A model generated the notes under the pieces. That model saw only the letters and a list, made by a program, of their open reading frames with translations. It had not been told where the DNA came from and did no database searches. Position numbers and translations under genes: made by a program. A stretch of 64,000 nt of DNA, taken from NCBI GenBank assembly GCA_016208685.1, contig JACQXM010000015.1, positions 141,098-205,097 of the forward strand, written 5' to 3'. Shown here piece after piece: positions 38,575 through 49,651 of this stretch (within the stretch, counting starts at the first letter, position 1; each line of letters opens with the position of its first letter). The DNA is from Planctomycetota bacterium. Its GTDB lineage: Bacteria; Planctomycetota; Phycisphaerae; UBA1845.

Positions 38575-39372
38575 GTGATTCCGTCCCCCCGCGCAGCCGA
38601 TAATCCCGGCGACGGCGGGCGGCGTGCGCGCGCCGGGAGGACTTCCGGGAGGCCGCGCCCTGTGCCCACCAGCGTACCCTACGCCCTCCCCATCATGGCC
38701 TCCGTGGCGCGACAGCTCCGTCCCGCCAGCGTGCTCGACGTCGGCGTGGGGTTCGGCAAGTACGGCTTCCTCTTCCGCGAATACACCGACATCTGGAACC
38801 TGGAGCACGTGGGCCGGTACGGGCGGGAGCACTGGCGCACACGGATCGAGGGCGTCGAGGCCACGCCGGAGTACATCACGCCGCTTCATCGCTACGTGTA
38901 TGACGAGATCCACCTCGGTGACGTACGGGAAGTCGTTCCGCGCCTCGGTACGTATGACGTAATCGTCATGGGCGACGTGCTCGAGCATTTCACCAGGGCG
39001 GACGGCGACGCGCTGCTCGACGCCCTGTACGCCCGTGCACGGCAGTGCCTGCTGCTGACCTTCCCCATCGACTGCGCGCCCAACGCCGGCGTGCTCGGCA
39101 ATCCCTACGAAGCGCATCGCAGCGCGTGGAACCGCAAGAGCTTTCGTCGCTTCCCCCAGGTAGGCTACAAGCGGCTCGAAGGCTACTCGGCCCTGGTCGC
39201 CCTTACTCCACCGTCGCAGCGACCGCCGCTGCTGACCGCCAGTTTCGCGGCACGACGGCGCAGCGGATGGAAACAGACGGTTGCGTGGGTCCTGGTGAAC
39301 ACGCTGGGAGCAGGCAACGCCTCACGGCTGGCTTCCTGGGTTGCCGGTAGGCGAATCGCGCTGCGGACCTGA
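38575..39372 (+). CDS. SAM-dependent methyltransferase, class I-like
   Basis: VLDVGVGFGKYGFLFREYTD, YDVIVMGDVLEHF; true start probably downstream of 38575. Confidence 0.75.
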   Translation: MIPSPRAADNPGDGGRRARAGRTSGRPRPVPTSVPYALPIMASVARQLRPASVLDVGVGFGKYGFLFREYTDIWNLEHVGRYGREHWRTRIEGVEATPEYITPLHRYVYDEIHLGDVREVVPRLGTYDVIVMGDVLEHFTRADGDALLDALYARARQCLLLTFPIDCAPNAGVLGNPYEAHRSAWNRKSFRRFPQVGYKRLEGYSALVALTPPSQRPPLLTASFAARRRSGWKQTVAWVLVNTLGAGNASRLASWVAGRRIALRT

Positions 39373-39743
39373 TCCGGCGATGCGACAGCCGCCCATTGCG
39401 GTTCCCACCGACGCCGCGATCCGGGGCGAGGGCGGCGCAATGGGAAACCAGGGGACCTCCGGGCGTGCCGTGTTCCGGCGCGAGGCAAGTGGTCGTGCCC
39501 CCCGCGGCACGTTCGCGGTCCGGCGGGAGCCATGCAGCGCCCGCCGGTAGGGTGGTGGCTCCCCGGGGGCGGGCTCGCCGGTGAATGTGTGGTGCCCGGC
39601 TGTTTTTTGGTATGATGCTGTAAGAGCTTGTCCGGTGAGGGCGACCCCGGCTCGGAATCCGCACGAAAAGGCGTTATACTGCGGGAGCATGGGCGTCAGC
39701 ACCCATCGAAACCATTGGTTAAACACCTGAAGGAGTGTGTCTT

Positions 39744-41612
39744 ATGCCGCGGAAGTTGATGCTCAGTCTATCGTGTCTGCTCTTCCTGGCGGGCGCGCCG
39801 GTGCAAGCCGGTGACCCGATGAAGGAAGCCATCGCCACGTTGCCCGCCGACGCGATGGGCTTTGCTTGCGTTCCCAGCCTCAAGTCGCTCGACGCGAACT
39901 TCCAGCAGGCGATTAACGATCTTAATCTGCAGCCCTTCGTGCAGCCGCCGGCCAATTCGTTGGTGGCGCTCATCAAGCAGAACCTGCCCATGTTCGCCGC
40001 GCTGGACGAAAGCGGCGCGTTCGCCATCGTCCTGATGCCCGCCGAGACCCTCATGGACTTAAGCAACGCCACGGCGCTGGTGGTCCCTGCGGCCGATCCC
40101 AAGGCCATGCTCGAGGGCATGGGCGGGCAGCCGGGCGAAGGCGGCGTCTGGTCGGTGAGCATGATGGGCCAGCCCAGCTACGCCATCTCCGGCGACAAGC
40201 GGATCGTGGTCACGCAGTCGGCCGAGGTCGCCAAGAAGTTCGCCGAGAGCAAGGGCGGGCTTGATGCCAAACTCAAGCCCGGAGAGATCAAGGCGCTGGA
40301 GGGTCTCGACCTGGCCATCTGGCTGGACGGCGACCGGATGCTCAAGCTGTTCAAGCCGCAGATCGACGGGCTGGTGGCGATGGCCACTATGATGCAGGCG
40401 GGCTCCGGCCCAGTGGGCATGAAGCAGGCGGAAGCCACTAAGAACCAGGTCAACATGCTGGTGGAGGGCACGTCGTCGCTGGGCCTGGGCGTGTCGCTCA
40501 AGAAGCCCGGGCTGAGCCTGCGTCTGGCCATGACCAGCAAGCCGGGCAGCGAGCTTTCCAAGCAAATGAAGGTCAAACCCACCGCGGAGTCTCTGCTCAA
40601 AGGACTCCCTGGTGACAAATACATGGCGGTCTTCGGGCAGACGGCCGACCCCTCACAGATGAAGGCCTCCATGAAGGCCTTCGACCCCTATTTCGGCATG
40701 CTGGAGGCGGTCGAAGGCATCGACAAGGAGAAGGTGGGGCAGCTCAAGTCCGTCGTGGAAGAGTGGCTGCCCATGATGAGCGGCCTCCGCGGCGCGCTGC
40801 GGTCCACGCCGGACGGAAGCGACGGACTGTTCGGCGCCTCCCTGCTCATCGACACTTCGGACGCCAAGAAGTGGCTGGACCTGACGGGCAAGGCGGTGGA
40901 ACTCGCCAAGAAGCTGGTCACTGAGTCCACCAACGAGCACATCGACGCCGACGTCAAGAAAGCGGTCGAGGCCATCACCTTCAAGGCCGACGCCGAGGAC
41001 GCCGGGTCGGTCAAAACGTGTCATCTGAAATTCGACGTGGCTAAGGTCGCGGAGATGGACGACGAGGAGAAAGAGGAACTGGGCAAGGTCCTGGGCAAGG
41101 ACGGGTTGCTGCTGCGTCTGGCGGCCGTGGACGGAAACACCGTGGCCGTCACCTTCGGCGGCGGCGCCGCCGGCATGGGCAAGCTCGTGGAAGCGGCGAA
41201 AAAGAAGGAGTCGCCGCTGGATGCCGACGCGGGAATCAAGAAGGTCGCCACCAATCTCCCCGCCGAGCGGGCGTCCGTGTTGTACTTGGCGGTGGATCAG
41301 ATCATTGCCGGCATTCAGCATGTGATGAAGGCGGTCGACGAGGAAGAGCTGCCGGTGACCATGCCGACCATCGATGCGCCGCTGGCCATGAGCGCAACGG
41401 GTGGAGATGAATGGTCGCGGTTCGACATCTTCCTGCCCACGGAGTTGCTGGTGGCGGCCAAGAACGCCGGCATGGCCATGATGGGCGGTCCACCGCCGGC
41501 GGCGGGCGCTCCGGGCGCCGCGGCCCCGCCGGGCGGTGCTGCGCCGTCGACGGCCGCGGGCGGCAACGAGAAGCCCAAGAGCGACAAGCCCAAGGAAATC
41601 AGTCCGAAGTAG
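39744..41612 (+). CDS. Secreted protein of unknown function, Ala/Pro/Gly-rich C-terminus
   Basis: Signal peptide MPRKLMLSLSCLLFLAGAPVQA; long ORF. Confidence 0.7.
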   Translation: MPRKLMLSLSCLLFLAGAPVQAGDPMKEAIATLPADAMGFACVPSLKSLDANFQQAINDLNLQPFVQPPANSLVALIKQNLPMFAALDESGAFAIVLMPAETLMDLSNATALVVPAADPKAMLEGMGGQPGEGGVWSVSMMGQPSYAISGDKRIVVTQSAEVAKKFAESKGGLDAKLKPGEIKALEGLDLAIWLDGDRMLKLFKPQIDGLVAMATMMQAGSGPVGMKQAEATKNQVNMLVEGTSSLGLGVSLKKPGLSLRLAMTSKPGSELSKQMKVKPTAESLLKGLPGDKYMAVFGQTADPSQMKASMKAFDPYFGMLEAVEGIDKEKVGQLKSVVEEWLPMMSGLRGALRSTPDGSDGLFGASLLIDTSDAKKWLDLTGKAVELAKKLVTESTNEHIDADVKKAVEAITFKADAEDAGSVKTCHLKFDVAKVAEMDDEEKEELGKVLGKDGLLLRLAAVDGNTVAVTFGGGAAGMGKLVEAAKKKESPLDADAGIKKVATNLPAERASVLYLAVDQIIAGIQHVMKAVDEEELPVTMPTIDAPLAMSATGGDEWSRFDIFLPTELLVAAKNAGMAMMGGPPPAAGAPGAAAPPGGAAPSTAAGGNEKPKSDKPKEISPK

Positions 41613-41640
41613 CGAGATTGCAAGGGGGTGTGCGCGAGCG

Positions 41641-44025
41641 ATGAACGGGGTGACGAGGTTCAATAGGCGCGTCCGCGCCGGCCGCCGGCCGAGCGCGCGG
41701 CGCGAATGCAGGGTCCGATCAAGCGCCGCCGTCCTCGCATTGGGATTCGTGGCGATGGGGCCCGCAGCCCCAGCCCCGGGTGAGCTCCGCGGCTCGCCGG
41801 TCGCATCTCGCGTGCCGGAGCCCGCGCCGCCGACTCCCGCGGACGCGCCGACGCCCGACGCACCGCGACCACCCGATCCACCGCCACCCGCAGAACCGGC
41901 GGCGGAGGCTTCTCCACCGGCACCGGGCGCTCCCGCCGCCGGCATAACCGAGCCGGCGCCGCCCGCGGCGCCGGAACCGGCGATCAAGCCGCGGTTCGAG
42001 CTTCGCGTTCCATCCGTTCGCCGCCTCATTACGGCGGCCGCCGCCTCCAAGTCCGGGGTGTTCGTGCACCGGGCGGGCGCGATCTTCCTCGACATGGCGT
42101 CGGCGTCATCCGAGGGCGTTGATCGGGACGAGGTGCTCACCATTCTCGACCAGATCCAGGCCTGGCCCGACACGGCCATCGACGGCGTCACCTTCGCCCC
42201 TGATTCGGAGGGCCGTGCCCGTTGGGCCCTGCGGCTGGACTGGCCGCTCGCCGATCTGCACTCCCGGCTGCGGGCGGTGCTCGCCGCCCCCGCCGCCCAG
42301 GACATGCTGCGCGGCGTGCGCCTGGCGGCTGTCGAGGAGGGGCGCTACGAGCTCCGGCTCGCGGATACCACCCTGGCGCACCTGCTGACCGGCGGGGACT
42401 CGCGTGCCATCCTTGCGTCACACCTCGATCTGCCCTTTCCGGCGCAGGTGTGTTCGGATTTGGGCGGCGAAATCGCAGGGGCCGAACCGCTGCTGGCGGG
42501 GCGACTGAACCTGGCGGCCACCGAGAAGGACAGCGGCGCGACCTTCTTTTCATCGATTAACTTCCTTTCCAGCGTGGACTACCGCGGCGGAGTAGCCGCC
42601 GACGGCGCGTGGTCCGAGGCGCTGGACGTCCGCTGGCCGGCGCTGACCGGCATGGGCGCCAAGATGTTCCTGGGGAAGGTCAAACCCACGTTCTTCGTCC
42701 CTGCCGAAGCCTTCGCCGCCCTGGCGGTGAGCAGCATGATGGCACCGGGCATGCTGGATTCGATGGCCGGCTTCGGGCAACAGGTGGCGATGAGCGCCGA
42801 AGGGGAGCTTTCCATCGAAGGTGAAGCCAAGCCCGGCCCGCTGCTCAGCCACGGGGGCGAGGAGGTTTGTGTGGCGCTCCTTCCCGGCAGCGGCTTCCTT
42901 CCCATGCCCGACGTCGTGGCGCAGGTTCGCGCCAAGGGGGTGGATCGGTTCGTCGAGGACACGCGGGAGGCGATCGAAGCCATCAACAACCGACACCGTG
43001 AGCGCGAGGAACGCCCTCCCTGGCGGGAGGTAGAGGTGCGCGGCCGCACCGTGTTCTACCGCGCAAGCGGAGACGCCGGCGCCGGCCTGATGATGCCGCT
43101 GACCATGCACCCCGTTCTCTTCCTCACCCGGGACAGTGACGCTGCCGGAAAGGAACGCGACTACCTGGCGCTGGCGTTCACCAGCACCGCGCCGGAGCAG
43201 TTCGTCCGCCGGTGGGTGGATCTGCCGCGGGCCAAGGATCGGCGCTTGGTGCCGGAGTCCGGCAAGACGGACGGCCAGCTCTGGGTGAATTGGAAGCAGC
43301 TTTACCGCTGGGTGCAGCCCTACGTGGAGATCGCGCTGAGTGCCGCCTCCGTGGAGACATTGCTGCCCGCGGTCAAGGAAGTGGAGGGTTCGCTCAGCGA
43401 AGCGCGGGCCACGGCCGACATGAAGTACTCCGGCCTATCGGTGGTGCACAGCGGGCCGCTGCCGCTGGGGATCGCCCTCGTCCCCATGCTCGCGGCAGCC
43501 TCGCTGGAAGCCGATGATTCCGGCACCAGCGATCTGGCCCGTGAACGCCTGGCGAGCGAGCGCCTGAAGGTGCTCTACCATCATTGCAAGCTCTTTCAGA
43601 AGGACCTGGGGCGCTGGCCGGCCGAGCTCCGGGAGCTGGAGGGGTACGTCGATTTCCAGGGGAACCCGCGGCTCCTCAAGCTCGAGCTTTCGGCGCGCAA
43701 GCAGCGCAGCCGCTGGTTCGAAGAACTGCTCAAAGGTGAAGACGAGGACGAGACGGAAGAAGAGGCCGACGAACTCCCCGACGAACTCCCCGACGAACTC
43801 CCCGACGAACTGGACACCGATCTGTTCGTGATCGACTGGAAGCGCGATCGCTGGAGCCTGGGGTTCGCGCCCGGGACCTTCGAGCACCTCGAGAAGCTGT
43901 TCATCGACCAGGACGGCCGACTGCACCGCGTTCCCAAGACGACGACCACCGACTCTGCCGCGGCGAAGAAGCCTGCGGACGTGACTCCGGCGGAGGGCGG
44001 TTCACAAGAGAAAGCGAAGGAGTAA
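41641..44025 (+). CDS. Secreted protein of unknown function with Pro-rich N-terminal linker and DELP tandem repeat
   Basis: ORF 41536..44025, start inferred at 41641; ADELPDELPDELPDELD from 12-bp tandem repeats near 43769-43812. Confidence 0.65.
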   Translation: MNGVTRFNRRVRAGRRPSARRECRVRSSAAVLALGFVAMGPAAPAPGELRGSPVASRVPEPAPPTPADAPTPDAPRPPDPPPPAEPAAEASPPAPGAPAAGITEPAPPAAPEPAIKPRFELRVPSVRRLITAAAASKSGVFVHRAGAIFLDMASASSEGVDRDEVLTILDQIQAWPDTAIDGVTFAPDSEGRARWALRLDWPLADLHSRLRAVLAAPAAQDMLRGVRLAAVEEGRYELRLADTTLAHLLTGGDSRAILASHLDLPFPAQVCSDLGGEIAGAEPLLAGRLNLAATEKDSGATFFSSINFLSSVDYRGGVAADGAWSEALDVRWPALTGMGAKMFLGKVKPTFFVPAEAFAALAVSSMMAPGMLDSMAGFGQQVAMSAEGELSIEGEAKPGPLLSHGGEEVCVALLPGSGFLPMPDVVAQVRAKGVDRFVEDTREAIEAINNRHREREERPPWREVEVRGRTVFYRASGDAGAGLMMPLTMHPVLFLTRDSDAAGKERDYLALAFTSTAPEQFVRRWVDLPRAKDRRLVPESGKTDGQLWVNWKQLYRWVQPYVEIALSAASVETLLPAVKEVEGSLSEARATADMKYSGLSVVHSGPLPLGIALVPMLAAASLEADDSGTSDLARERLASERLKVLYHHCKLFQKDLGRWPAELRELEGYVDFQGNPRLLKLELSARKQRSRWFEELLKGEDEDETEEEADELPDELPDELPDELDTDLFVIDWKRDRWSLGFAPGTFEHLEKLFIDQDGRLHRVPKTTTTDSAAAKKPADVTPAEGGSQEKAKE

Positions 44026-44030
44026 CACCC

Positions 44031-46058
44031 ATGAAGTGGACGGCATCGTGTTTGATCTGGTTGGCCATGCTCGGCCCGGCGTCGGCAACTGAGCCCCTGA
44101 CCGATGGTGCGTCCGCCGGCGACAGGATCGGCGGCGCGGCGACCGAAGCACCGTCGGACAAACCGAAGGACCAGGATAAGGACAAAGACTCTCCGAAAGA
44201 CAAGGACGGCGCCAGGGAAAAGAACAAGGACCAGACGGCGGAAAAAGGCGACGCCAAGGACAAGGAGGCCGACGAGGAGGAGGAAGACCCGATCAAGCGG
44301 CTGGCCGAGCTGCGCCTCGACGAGCACCTGGTCCCGGCGCGGGTCATCAATCTGCCGCTGCCCGGAAAGACCAAGACGGTTCAGGATATCCTCGACCGCT
44401 TCGAGGACTGGTCCGAGGACGAGAAGATCGGAGCCGTCCTGCTCGATCTGGGGAACCTGGCCGTTTCGCTGCCGGATGTGGAGGAGCTGCGCGGCGGCAT
44501 CGCGCGGGTGCGCGAGTCCGGGCGCAAGGTGACGGCGTTTCTCAACGGCGGGGGCCCCACGTCCTACCTTCTGGCCTGCGCCGCCGACGAGATCGTGCTG
44601 GCACCCACGGGCAGCGTCATCATCCCCGGCCTGGGAGCGGTCTTTCCCTTCCTCAAGGGGCACTACCAGATGCTGGGCCTGGAGTTCGACGTGATCACCG
44701 CCGGGCGCTTCAAATACCCCGGTTTCGTCAACGAGCGCGAGCCCAACCAGTACTTCAAGGAAGAGTACAACGCCATTCTCGATAGCTGGATCACCGATTA
44801 CGAGGCGATCATCGCCAAGAACCGCAAGCTGGCGCCCGAGGCGGTCAAGGACATCGTGAACGTCGCCCTCTTCAACGCCAACCAGGCGTTGCAGCGCGGG
44901 CTGGTGGACAACCTGGCCTATTACGACGAATGCCGCGATCGCCTGCTCCGCCGCGACAAGCTCAGGAAGTACAAGGACGGAAGCCGGGACCTTTCCAACG
45001 TGAACTCTATCCAGGACCTGGTGGAGATGGTCAACGACGAACTGCGCCGACATCAGGAGGCGCGGAAGGCCGTGGGCCCGAAGATCGCCGTGCTGCACGC
45101 CCGCGGACCGATCATCGACATCAACCCCGGAGCCATGTTCGCCTCGCAGGTGATCGCCCGGGACGATTTCGTCGCCGTCGTCGACGAGCTGCGCCGGAAC
45201 AAGTCCATCAAGGCGGTCGTCATGCGCGTCGATTCGCCCGGCGGATCGGGCTATGCCTCCGATGTCATCTGGCAGCAGCTTCGCCGGCTCAACGAGGAAA
45301 AACCGCTGGTGGTGAGCATGGGGCGGGTCGCCGGGTCGGGCGGGTATTACATCGCCTGTCCGGCGCGGCGCATCTTCGCCCAGCCCACGACCATCACCGG
45401 CTCGATCGGCGTGCTGGGGGTCTTCCAATCGGCACAGTCGCGCTTAAACCGCATGGACTACGAACTGGCGGAGATGAAACGCGGCGATCGCGCCACCCTG
45501 GGCTCGCCGCATCGGGCCATCTCCAAGGAGGATCGCCAGTTCATCCAGGGGTATATCGACGACTTCTACGGAGTCTTCGTCGACCGAGTGGCCACAACAC
45601 GGCGCCTGCCCGCGGACCAGGTGCGCAAGCTCGCCGAGGGACGCATCTACACCGGCCGCCAGGCGCTGGAGATCGGGCTGGTTGACGAGCTGGGCGGCCT
45701 GGCGGAGGCGATCGAGTCGGCACGCGGGATGGCGGACATCCCCCCCAGTGCCGAACTGAAGATCGTCCACTACCCCCGGCCGGGCAGCCTGGGAGAGATC
45801 TTCGAGAGCCTCGGCAGTGCGTCCGCGGCGGGCGTCAACCAGACGGTCGAGCTGTTCCTCCAGGGCGTGGCCTCCGCCAGACCGGTGAGTTTCGACGAAC
45901 AACTGCTGCACTTTTCCGCCGGGGCTCCGCGCCCGCTTTGCTGGATGGCTACGCCGCTCCTGGACGCCTTCGACGGCAAGCTCAACGTGGCGGCCCCGCT
46001 GGACCCGTTGGGTGGGGGCCTCGAGCAACTCGCCGTTCCCCGGCTGCCGGTCCCCTGA
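44031..46058 (+). CDS. sppA: Signal peptide peptidase SppA-like protease
   Basis: Catalytic-type motifs RVDSPGGSGYASDVIW and GRVAGSGGYYIACPARRIFAQPTTITGSIGV; Lys/Asp-rich N-terminal linker. Confidence 0.88.
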   Translation: MKWTASCLIWLAMLGPASATEPLTDGASAGDRIGGAATEAPSDKPKDQDKDKDSPKDKDGAREKNKDQTAEKGDAKDKEADEEEEDPIKRLAELRLDEHLVPARVINLPLPGKTKTVQDILDRFEDWSEDEKIGAVLLDLGNLAVSLPDVEELRGGIARVRESGRKVTAFLNGGGPTSYLLACAADEIVLAPTGSVIIPGLGAVFPFLKGHYQMLGLEFDVITAGRFKYPGFVNEREPNQYFKEEYNAILDSWITDYEAIIAKNRKLAPEAVKDIVNVALFNANQALQRGLVDNLAYYDECRDRLLRRDKLRKYKDGSRDLSNVNSIQDLVEMVNDELRRHQEARKAVGPKIAVLHARGPIIDINPGAMFASQVIARDDFVAVVDELRRNKSIKAVVMRVDSPGGSGYASDVIWQQLRRLNEEKPLVVSMGRVAGSGGYYIACPARRIFAQPTTITGSIGVLGVFQSAQSRLNRMDYELAEMKRGDRATLGSPHRAISKEDRQFIQGYIDDFYGVFVDRVATTRRLPADQVRKLAEGRIYTGRQALEIGLVDELGGLAEAIESARGMADIPPSAELKIVHYPRPGSLGEIFESLGSASAAGVNQTVELFLQGVASARPVSFDEQLLHFSAGAPRPLCWMATPLLDAFDGKLNVAAPLDPLGGGLEQLAVPRLPVP

Positions 46059-46315
46059 ACCGCTCGAAGCGGCCTGCGGAACCGAGATGCCGGCCGGTTG
46101 ATGATCCGCCCCCCCGCGCCTCGCCGGGACTGAGCGAGAGGAACGCGCAGTGCCTACACCTTGCGACTGCGCACGGTGATCCTCGCGCCGCAGTCACCCC
46201 CTGATCGAGGATCGGTTCCCGTTCACAGGTGGAAGCGGTACCTTGCGCGTGGCACGCGGGTCAGCGCGTGGCGCTCGACGCGCCGGGCTCTCCCCACGCC
46301 GCGGGTGGAACGCCT

Positions 46316-47476
46316 ATGAACATCTGGCACGTCATCACCCGGCTGATCGTCGGCGGAGCGCAGGAAAACACGGTGCTCACCTGCCGCGGACTGGTGGAGC
46401 GCGGCCACTGCGTCACGCTGGTCGCCGGGCCGCAGACCGGCCCGGAGGGCTCGCTGTGGAACGAAGCGGAGCACTGCGGCGCCCGGCTGGTGCGGCTTGC
46501 GTCCCTGCGCCGTGCCGTCCACCCCTGGCACGACTGGCGGGCGCTGCGCGAGCTCACGGCGCTGCTGCGCCGCCACAAGCCTGACATTCTCCACACGCAC
46601 AGCAGCAAGGCGGGGATCCTGGGGCGCCACGCGGCAGCCCGGGCCCAAGTACCCATCGTCGTGCACACCATCCACGGCATGAGTTTCAACCGCACGCAAG
46701 CCGCCGCCGTCCGCTTCGCCTATCGCCTCCTGGAGCGCCGCGCCGCGCGACACACGCACGCCTTCGTGTCCGTCGCCGACGCCATGACCGATCAGGCCGT
46801 CGCGGCGGGCATCGCTCCGCGCGAGCGCTTCACCACCATTCGGTCCGGCGTAGAAGCGCATCGCTTCGCCCCCAGCGCTGAGGCGCGGCAGCGGCTGCGG
46901 GGGCAGTGGGGCGTCGGCGATGAGCACGTAGTGGTCGGAACCATTGCCCGCCTCTTTGTTAACAAGGGATACGAGGAGCTGCTGGCCGCGATGCCACGAG
47001 CCGTCGCCGCCGCCCCCGGCCTGCGCTTCGTGTGGATCGGCGACGGCGCGCATCGCGGGCGGTACGAACGGGCGCTGGAACGCTTCGGCCTGCAACAACG
47101 GGTGACGCTGCTCGGCCTGCTTCCGCCGGCGCGGGTGGCCGAGGTGCTCCCCGCGTTCGACCTTCTGGTGCACGCCTCGCGCTGGGAGGGGCTGCCGCGG
47201 GCGGTAGTTCAGGGCCTGCTCTGCGAGGTCCCGGCCATCAGCTTCGACAACGACGGCGCCCCGGAGGTCGTCGTGCCGGGCGAAACCGGCATCATCGTTC
47301 CCTATGGCGACACCGCCGGCCTGGCGGATGCCCTGGTCACGTTGGCGCGCGACGCCGATTTGCGTCGGCGCCTGGGGCAGCAGGGGAGGCAGCGCTGCCT
47401 GACGGAGTTCGACGCCGGGCGAATGGTCGAGGAAATCGAACGGCTCTACCTGCGGCTCAGCGGAGTTGCCCGATGA
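46316..47476 (+). CDS. Glycosyltransferase family 4-like
   Basis: MNIWHVITRLIVGGAQENT, HTHSSKAGILGR, EGLPRAVVQGLLCEVPAISFDNDGAPEVV. Confidence 0.9.
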   Translation: MNIWHVITRLIVGGAQENTVLTCRGLVERGHCVTLVAGPQTGPEGSLWNEAEHCGARLVRLASLRRAVHPWHDWRALRELTALLRRHKPDILHTHSSKAGILGRHAAARAQVPIVVHTIHGMSFNRTQAAAVRFAYRLLERRAARHTHAFVSVADAMTDQAVAAGIAPRERFTTIRSGVEAHRFAPSAEARQRLRGQWGVGDEHVVVGTIARLFVNKGYEELLAAMPRAVAAAPGLRFVWIGDGAHRGRYERALERFGLQQRVTLLGLLPPARVAEVLPAFDLLVHASRWEGLPRAVVQGLLCEVPAISFDNDGAPEVVVPGETGIIVPYGDTAGLADALVTLARDADLRRRLGQQGRQRCLTEFDAGRMVEEIERLYLRLSGVAR

Positions 47477-48404
47477 GTTCGCGCACCGTCCGTAGCCCCC
47501 GCGCCCGCAGGTACTCCGCGAGTCCCTCGCAGATCTGAAGCGGCGTGCGCGGGTCGACGAACAGCGCCGTGCCCACCGCCAGCGCCGTGGCGCCGGCCAG
47601 CAGAAACTCCACCGCGTCGCGCCAATCGGTGATACCGCCCATGCCGATGATGGGTATTCCCGCGGCACGGGCGACCTGGGTGTACACGCGGTTGACCATA
47701 TACACGGCCACCGGCTTGATCGCCGGCCCGGAAAGCCCGCCGGTGCGATTGGCCAGGACCGGCTTCCAGGTGTTGATGTTGATCGCCATGCCCACCACGG
47801 TGTTGATCACCGAGAGCGCCTCGGCGCCGCCGGCGATCGCCCCCCGGGCGGTCTCGGCGATGTCGGTGACGTTCGGCGACAGCTTCACGATGAGCTTCGC
47901 CCGCCGGACCTCGCGGCGCACCGTCGCCACCAGCCGTTCGAGACGCCTGGCGTCGGTGCCGAACTCCAGCCCGTCCGCGACGTTGGGACAGGAGACGTTG
48001 AGCTCCAGCCCCGCGACACAGTCCACCGCGTCGAGCGTTCGGCAGACGGTGCAGTAGTCCTCCAGCCGATGCCCCACGACGTTGATGATCACCGGAATAC
48101 CGAGCGCGCGAAGGAACGGTACCTTGTCGCGGACGAAGGCCTCCAAACCCACGTTGGCGAGACCGATGGCGTTGAGCATCCCCCCGCGCGTCTCCGCGGT
48201 GCGCTCCGGGGGATTGCCCTTGCGCGGCTCAGGCGAGATGGCCTTGGTGACGAAGGCCCCCAGGCGCTTCAGGTCCATCAGGTCGGCATACTCCGTACCG
48301 TAGCCGCTGGTGCCGGAGGCGGTCATCAACGGATTGGCGAGGCGGATGCCGGCAAGATCGACGGAGAGGTCTACCGCGTCGGACGTCCCTGCGGAGTCGG
48401 TCAT
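47457..48404 (-). CDS. pyrD: Dihydroorotate dehydrogenase, class 1B-like
   Basis: NPLMTASGTSGYG, LNVSCPNV, VKLSPNVTDI, GLSGPAIKPVAVYMV, GMGGITDWRDAVEFLLAGA. Confidence 0.9.
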   Translation of the reverse strand: MTDSAGTSDAVDLSVDLAGIRLANPLMTASGTSGYGTEYADLMDLKRLGAFVTKAISPEPRKGNPPERTAETRGGMLNAIGLANVGLEAFVRDKVPFLRALGIPVIINVVGHRLEDYCTVCRTLDAVDCVAGLELNVSCPNVADGLEFGTDARRLERLVATVRREVRRAKLIVKLSPNVTDIAETARGAIAGGAEALSVINTVVGMAININTWKPVLANRTGGLSGPAIKPVAVYMVNRVYTQVARAAGIPIIGMGGITDWRDAVEFLLAGATALAVGTALFVDPRTPLQICEGLAEYLRARGLRTVRELIGQLR

Positions 48405-48512
48405 CAGCATTACAATCGAACCGCATCCCGCGGTTGTCAACACGGCACCGCGGCACGCCGCTACGGCCGGCGGAACGGGCGCGTAAGCCCCTGGCCAGAT
48501 CCCGGTGACCGA

Positions 48513-49565
48513 CTACGCGTTGTCGAAGCAGGTGAAGCCGCGCGCGATGAGGTCCTGGATGTCGATGAGCCCGGCCAGCCGGTCCCCCTCGGCCACCACG
48601 GGTAGTTCGTCGATGGCGAACCGGCGCATCAATTCCAGCGCCTCCATCACCCGGGCGTCGGCCCCGATGCGCTTGGGGTTGCGGACCATGACCTCCCCCA
48701 CGGGGCGGTCCCAGTCCGTGGCGCGGTTCTTGAAGAGACGGAAGAAATCCCCGTGGGTGATGATGCCCACCAACGTGCCCGCGTCGTCGACGATGGCCGC
48801 CGCCCCGGCGCGAAGCGGCGCCTTGAGCACCGTCTCATAGAACTCCGCCAAAGTGGCCGACTGCCGCACCTTGGGGCAGTTGTCGCCGGTGCGCATGATC
48901 TCCCGCGCCCTCATCAGAAAACGCCCCAGCGCCCCGCCGGGGTGGTAACTGGCGTATTGATCGGGTTCGACGGCCTTTTGCTCCATCACCGTGAGCGCCA
49001 GGGCGTCGCCGAGAGCGAGCATGGCCGCCGTGGAGGAACTGGGGGCCAGGCCCAGCGGGCAGGCCTCCTCCGTGGCGCCGATGTCGAGCACGAAGTCCGC
49101 ATGCCGGGCCGCGGGGGAGTCCGGCCGGGCGGTGAGCAGAATGACCGCGCAACCCATCTTCTTGAGCGGCGGGAGCAACTGAACCAGCTCCGAGCCGCCG
49201 CTTTTGCTCAGCGCAATGACCACGTCGTCGGCGTGGACCATGCCCAGATCGCCGTGCAGCGCCTCGACCGGGTGCAGGCTGTAGGACAGGGTGCCGGTGC
49301 TGGCGAGGGTGGCCTGAATCTTGTTGCCTACCAGGCCCGCCTTGCCTACGCCCGTGACACACACCCGCCCCTTGCAGGCAAGGATCGCCCGAACCGCCCC
49401 GACAAAGGCATCCCCCAGGCGCGCCTGGGCGTCGCGAATGGCGGCGGCCTCGGACTCCAGCACCGCGCGCCCGCGCGCGAGAACCGCGGCCGGGTCCATG
49501 CCGGGACTCGCCGCCGTGCGCGCGTCCGCAGGAACGGTTTTACGCTTGACCTCTGCGCCTTTCAT
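48513..49565 (-). CDS. kdsD: KpsF/GutQ family arabinose-5-phosphate isomerase (SIS plus CBS pair)
   Basis: VCVTGVGKAGLVGNKIQATLASTGT, ALSKSGGSELVQLLPPLK, two CBS domains. Confidence 0.9.
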   Translation of the reverse strand: MKGAEVKRKTVPADARTAASPGMDPAAVLARGRAVLESEAAAIRDAQARLGDAFVGAVRAILACKGRVCVTGVGKAGLVGNKIQATLASTGTLSYSLHPVEALHGDLGMVHADDVVIALSKSGGSELVQLLPPLKKMGCAVILLTARPDSPAARHADFVLDIGATEEACPLGLAPSSSTAAMLALGDALALTVMEQKAVEPDQYASYHPGGALGRFLMRAREIMRTGDNCPKVRQSATLAEFYETVLKAPLRAGAAAIVDDAGTLVGIITHGDFFRLFKNRATDWDRPVGEVMVRNPKRIGADARVMEALELMRRFAIDELPVVAEGDRLAGLIDIQDLIARGFTCFDNA

Positions 49566-49651
49566 ACCCGCCGATTATCGCGGCCGGGAGCGGCAGATAC
49601 AAGGACCGTCACCCGCCCGCCAGGGGCGGCAATCCGCCACTGCCGAACCGC

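Noticed and set aside
43596-45428. 610-aa minus-strand ORF
   Set aside because: Antisense to the DELP protein and SppA
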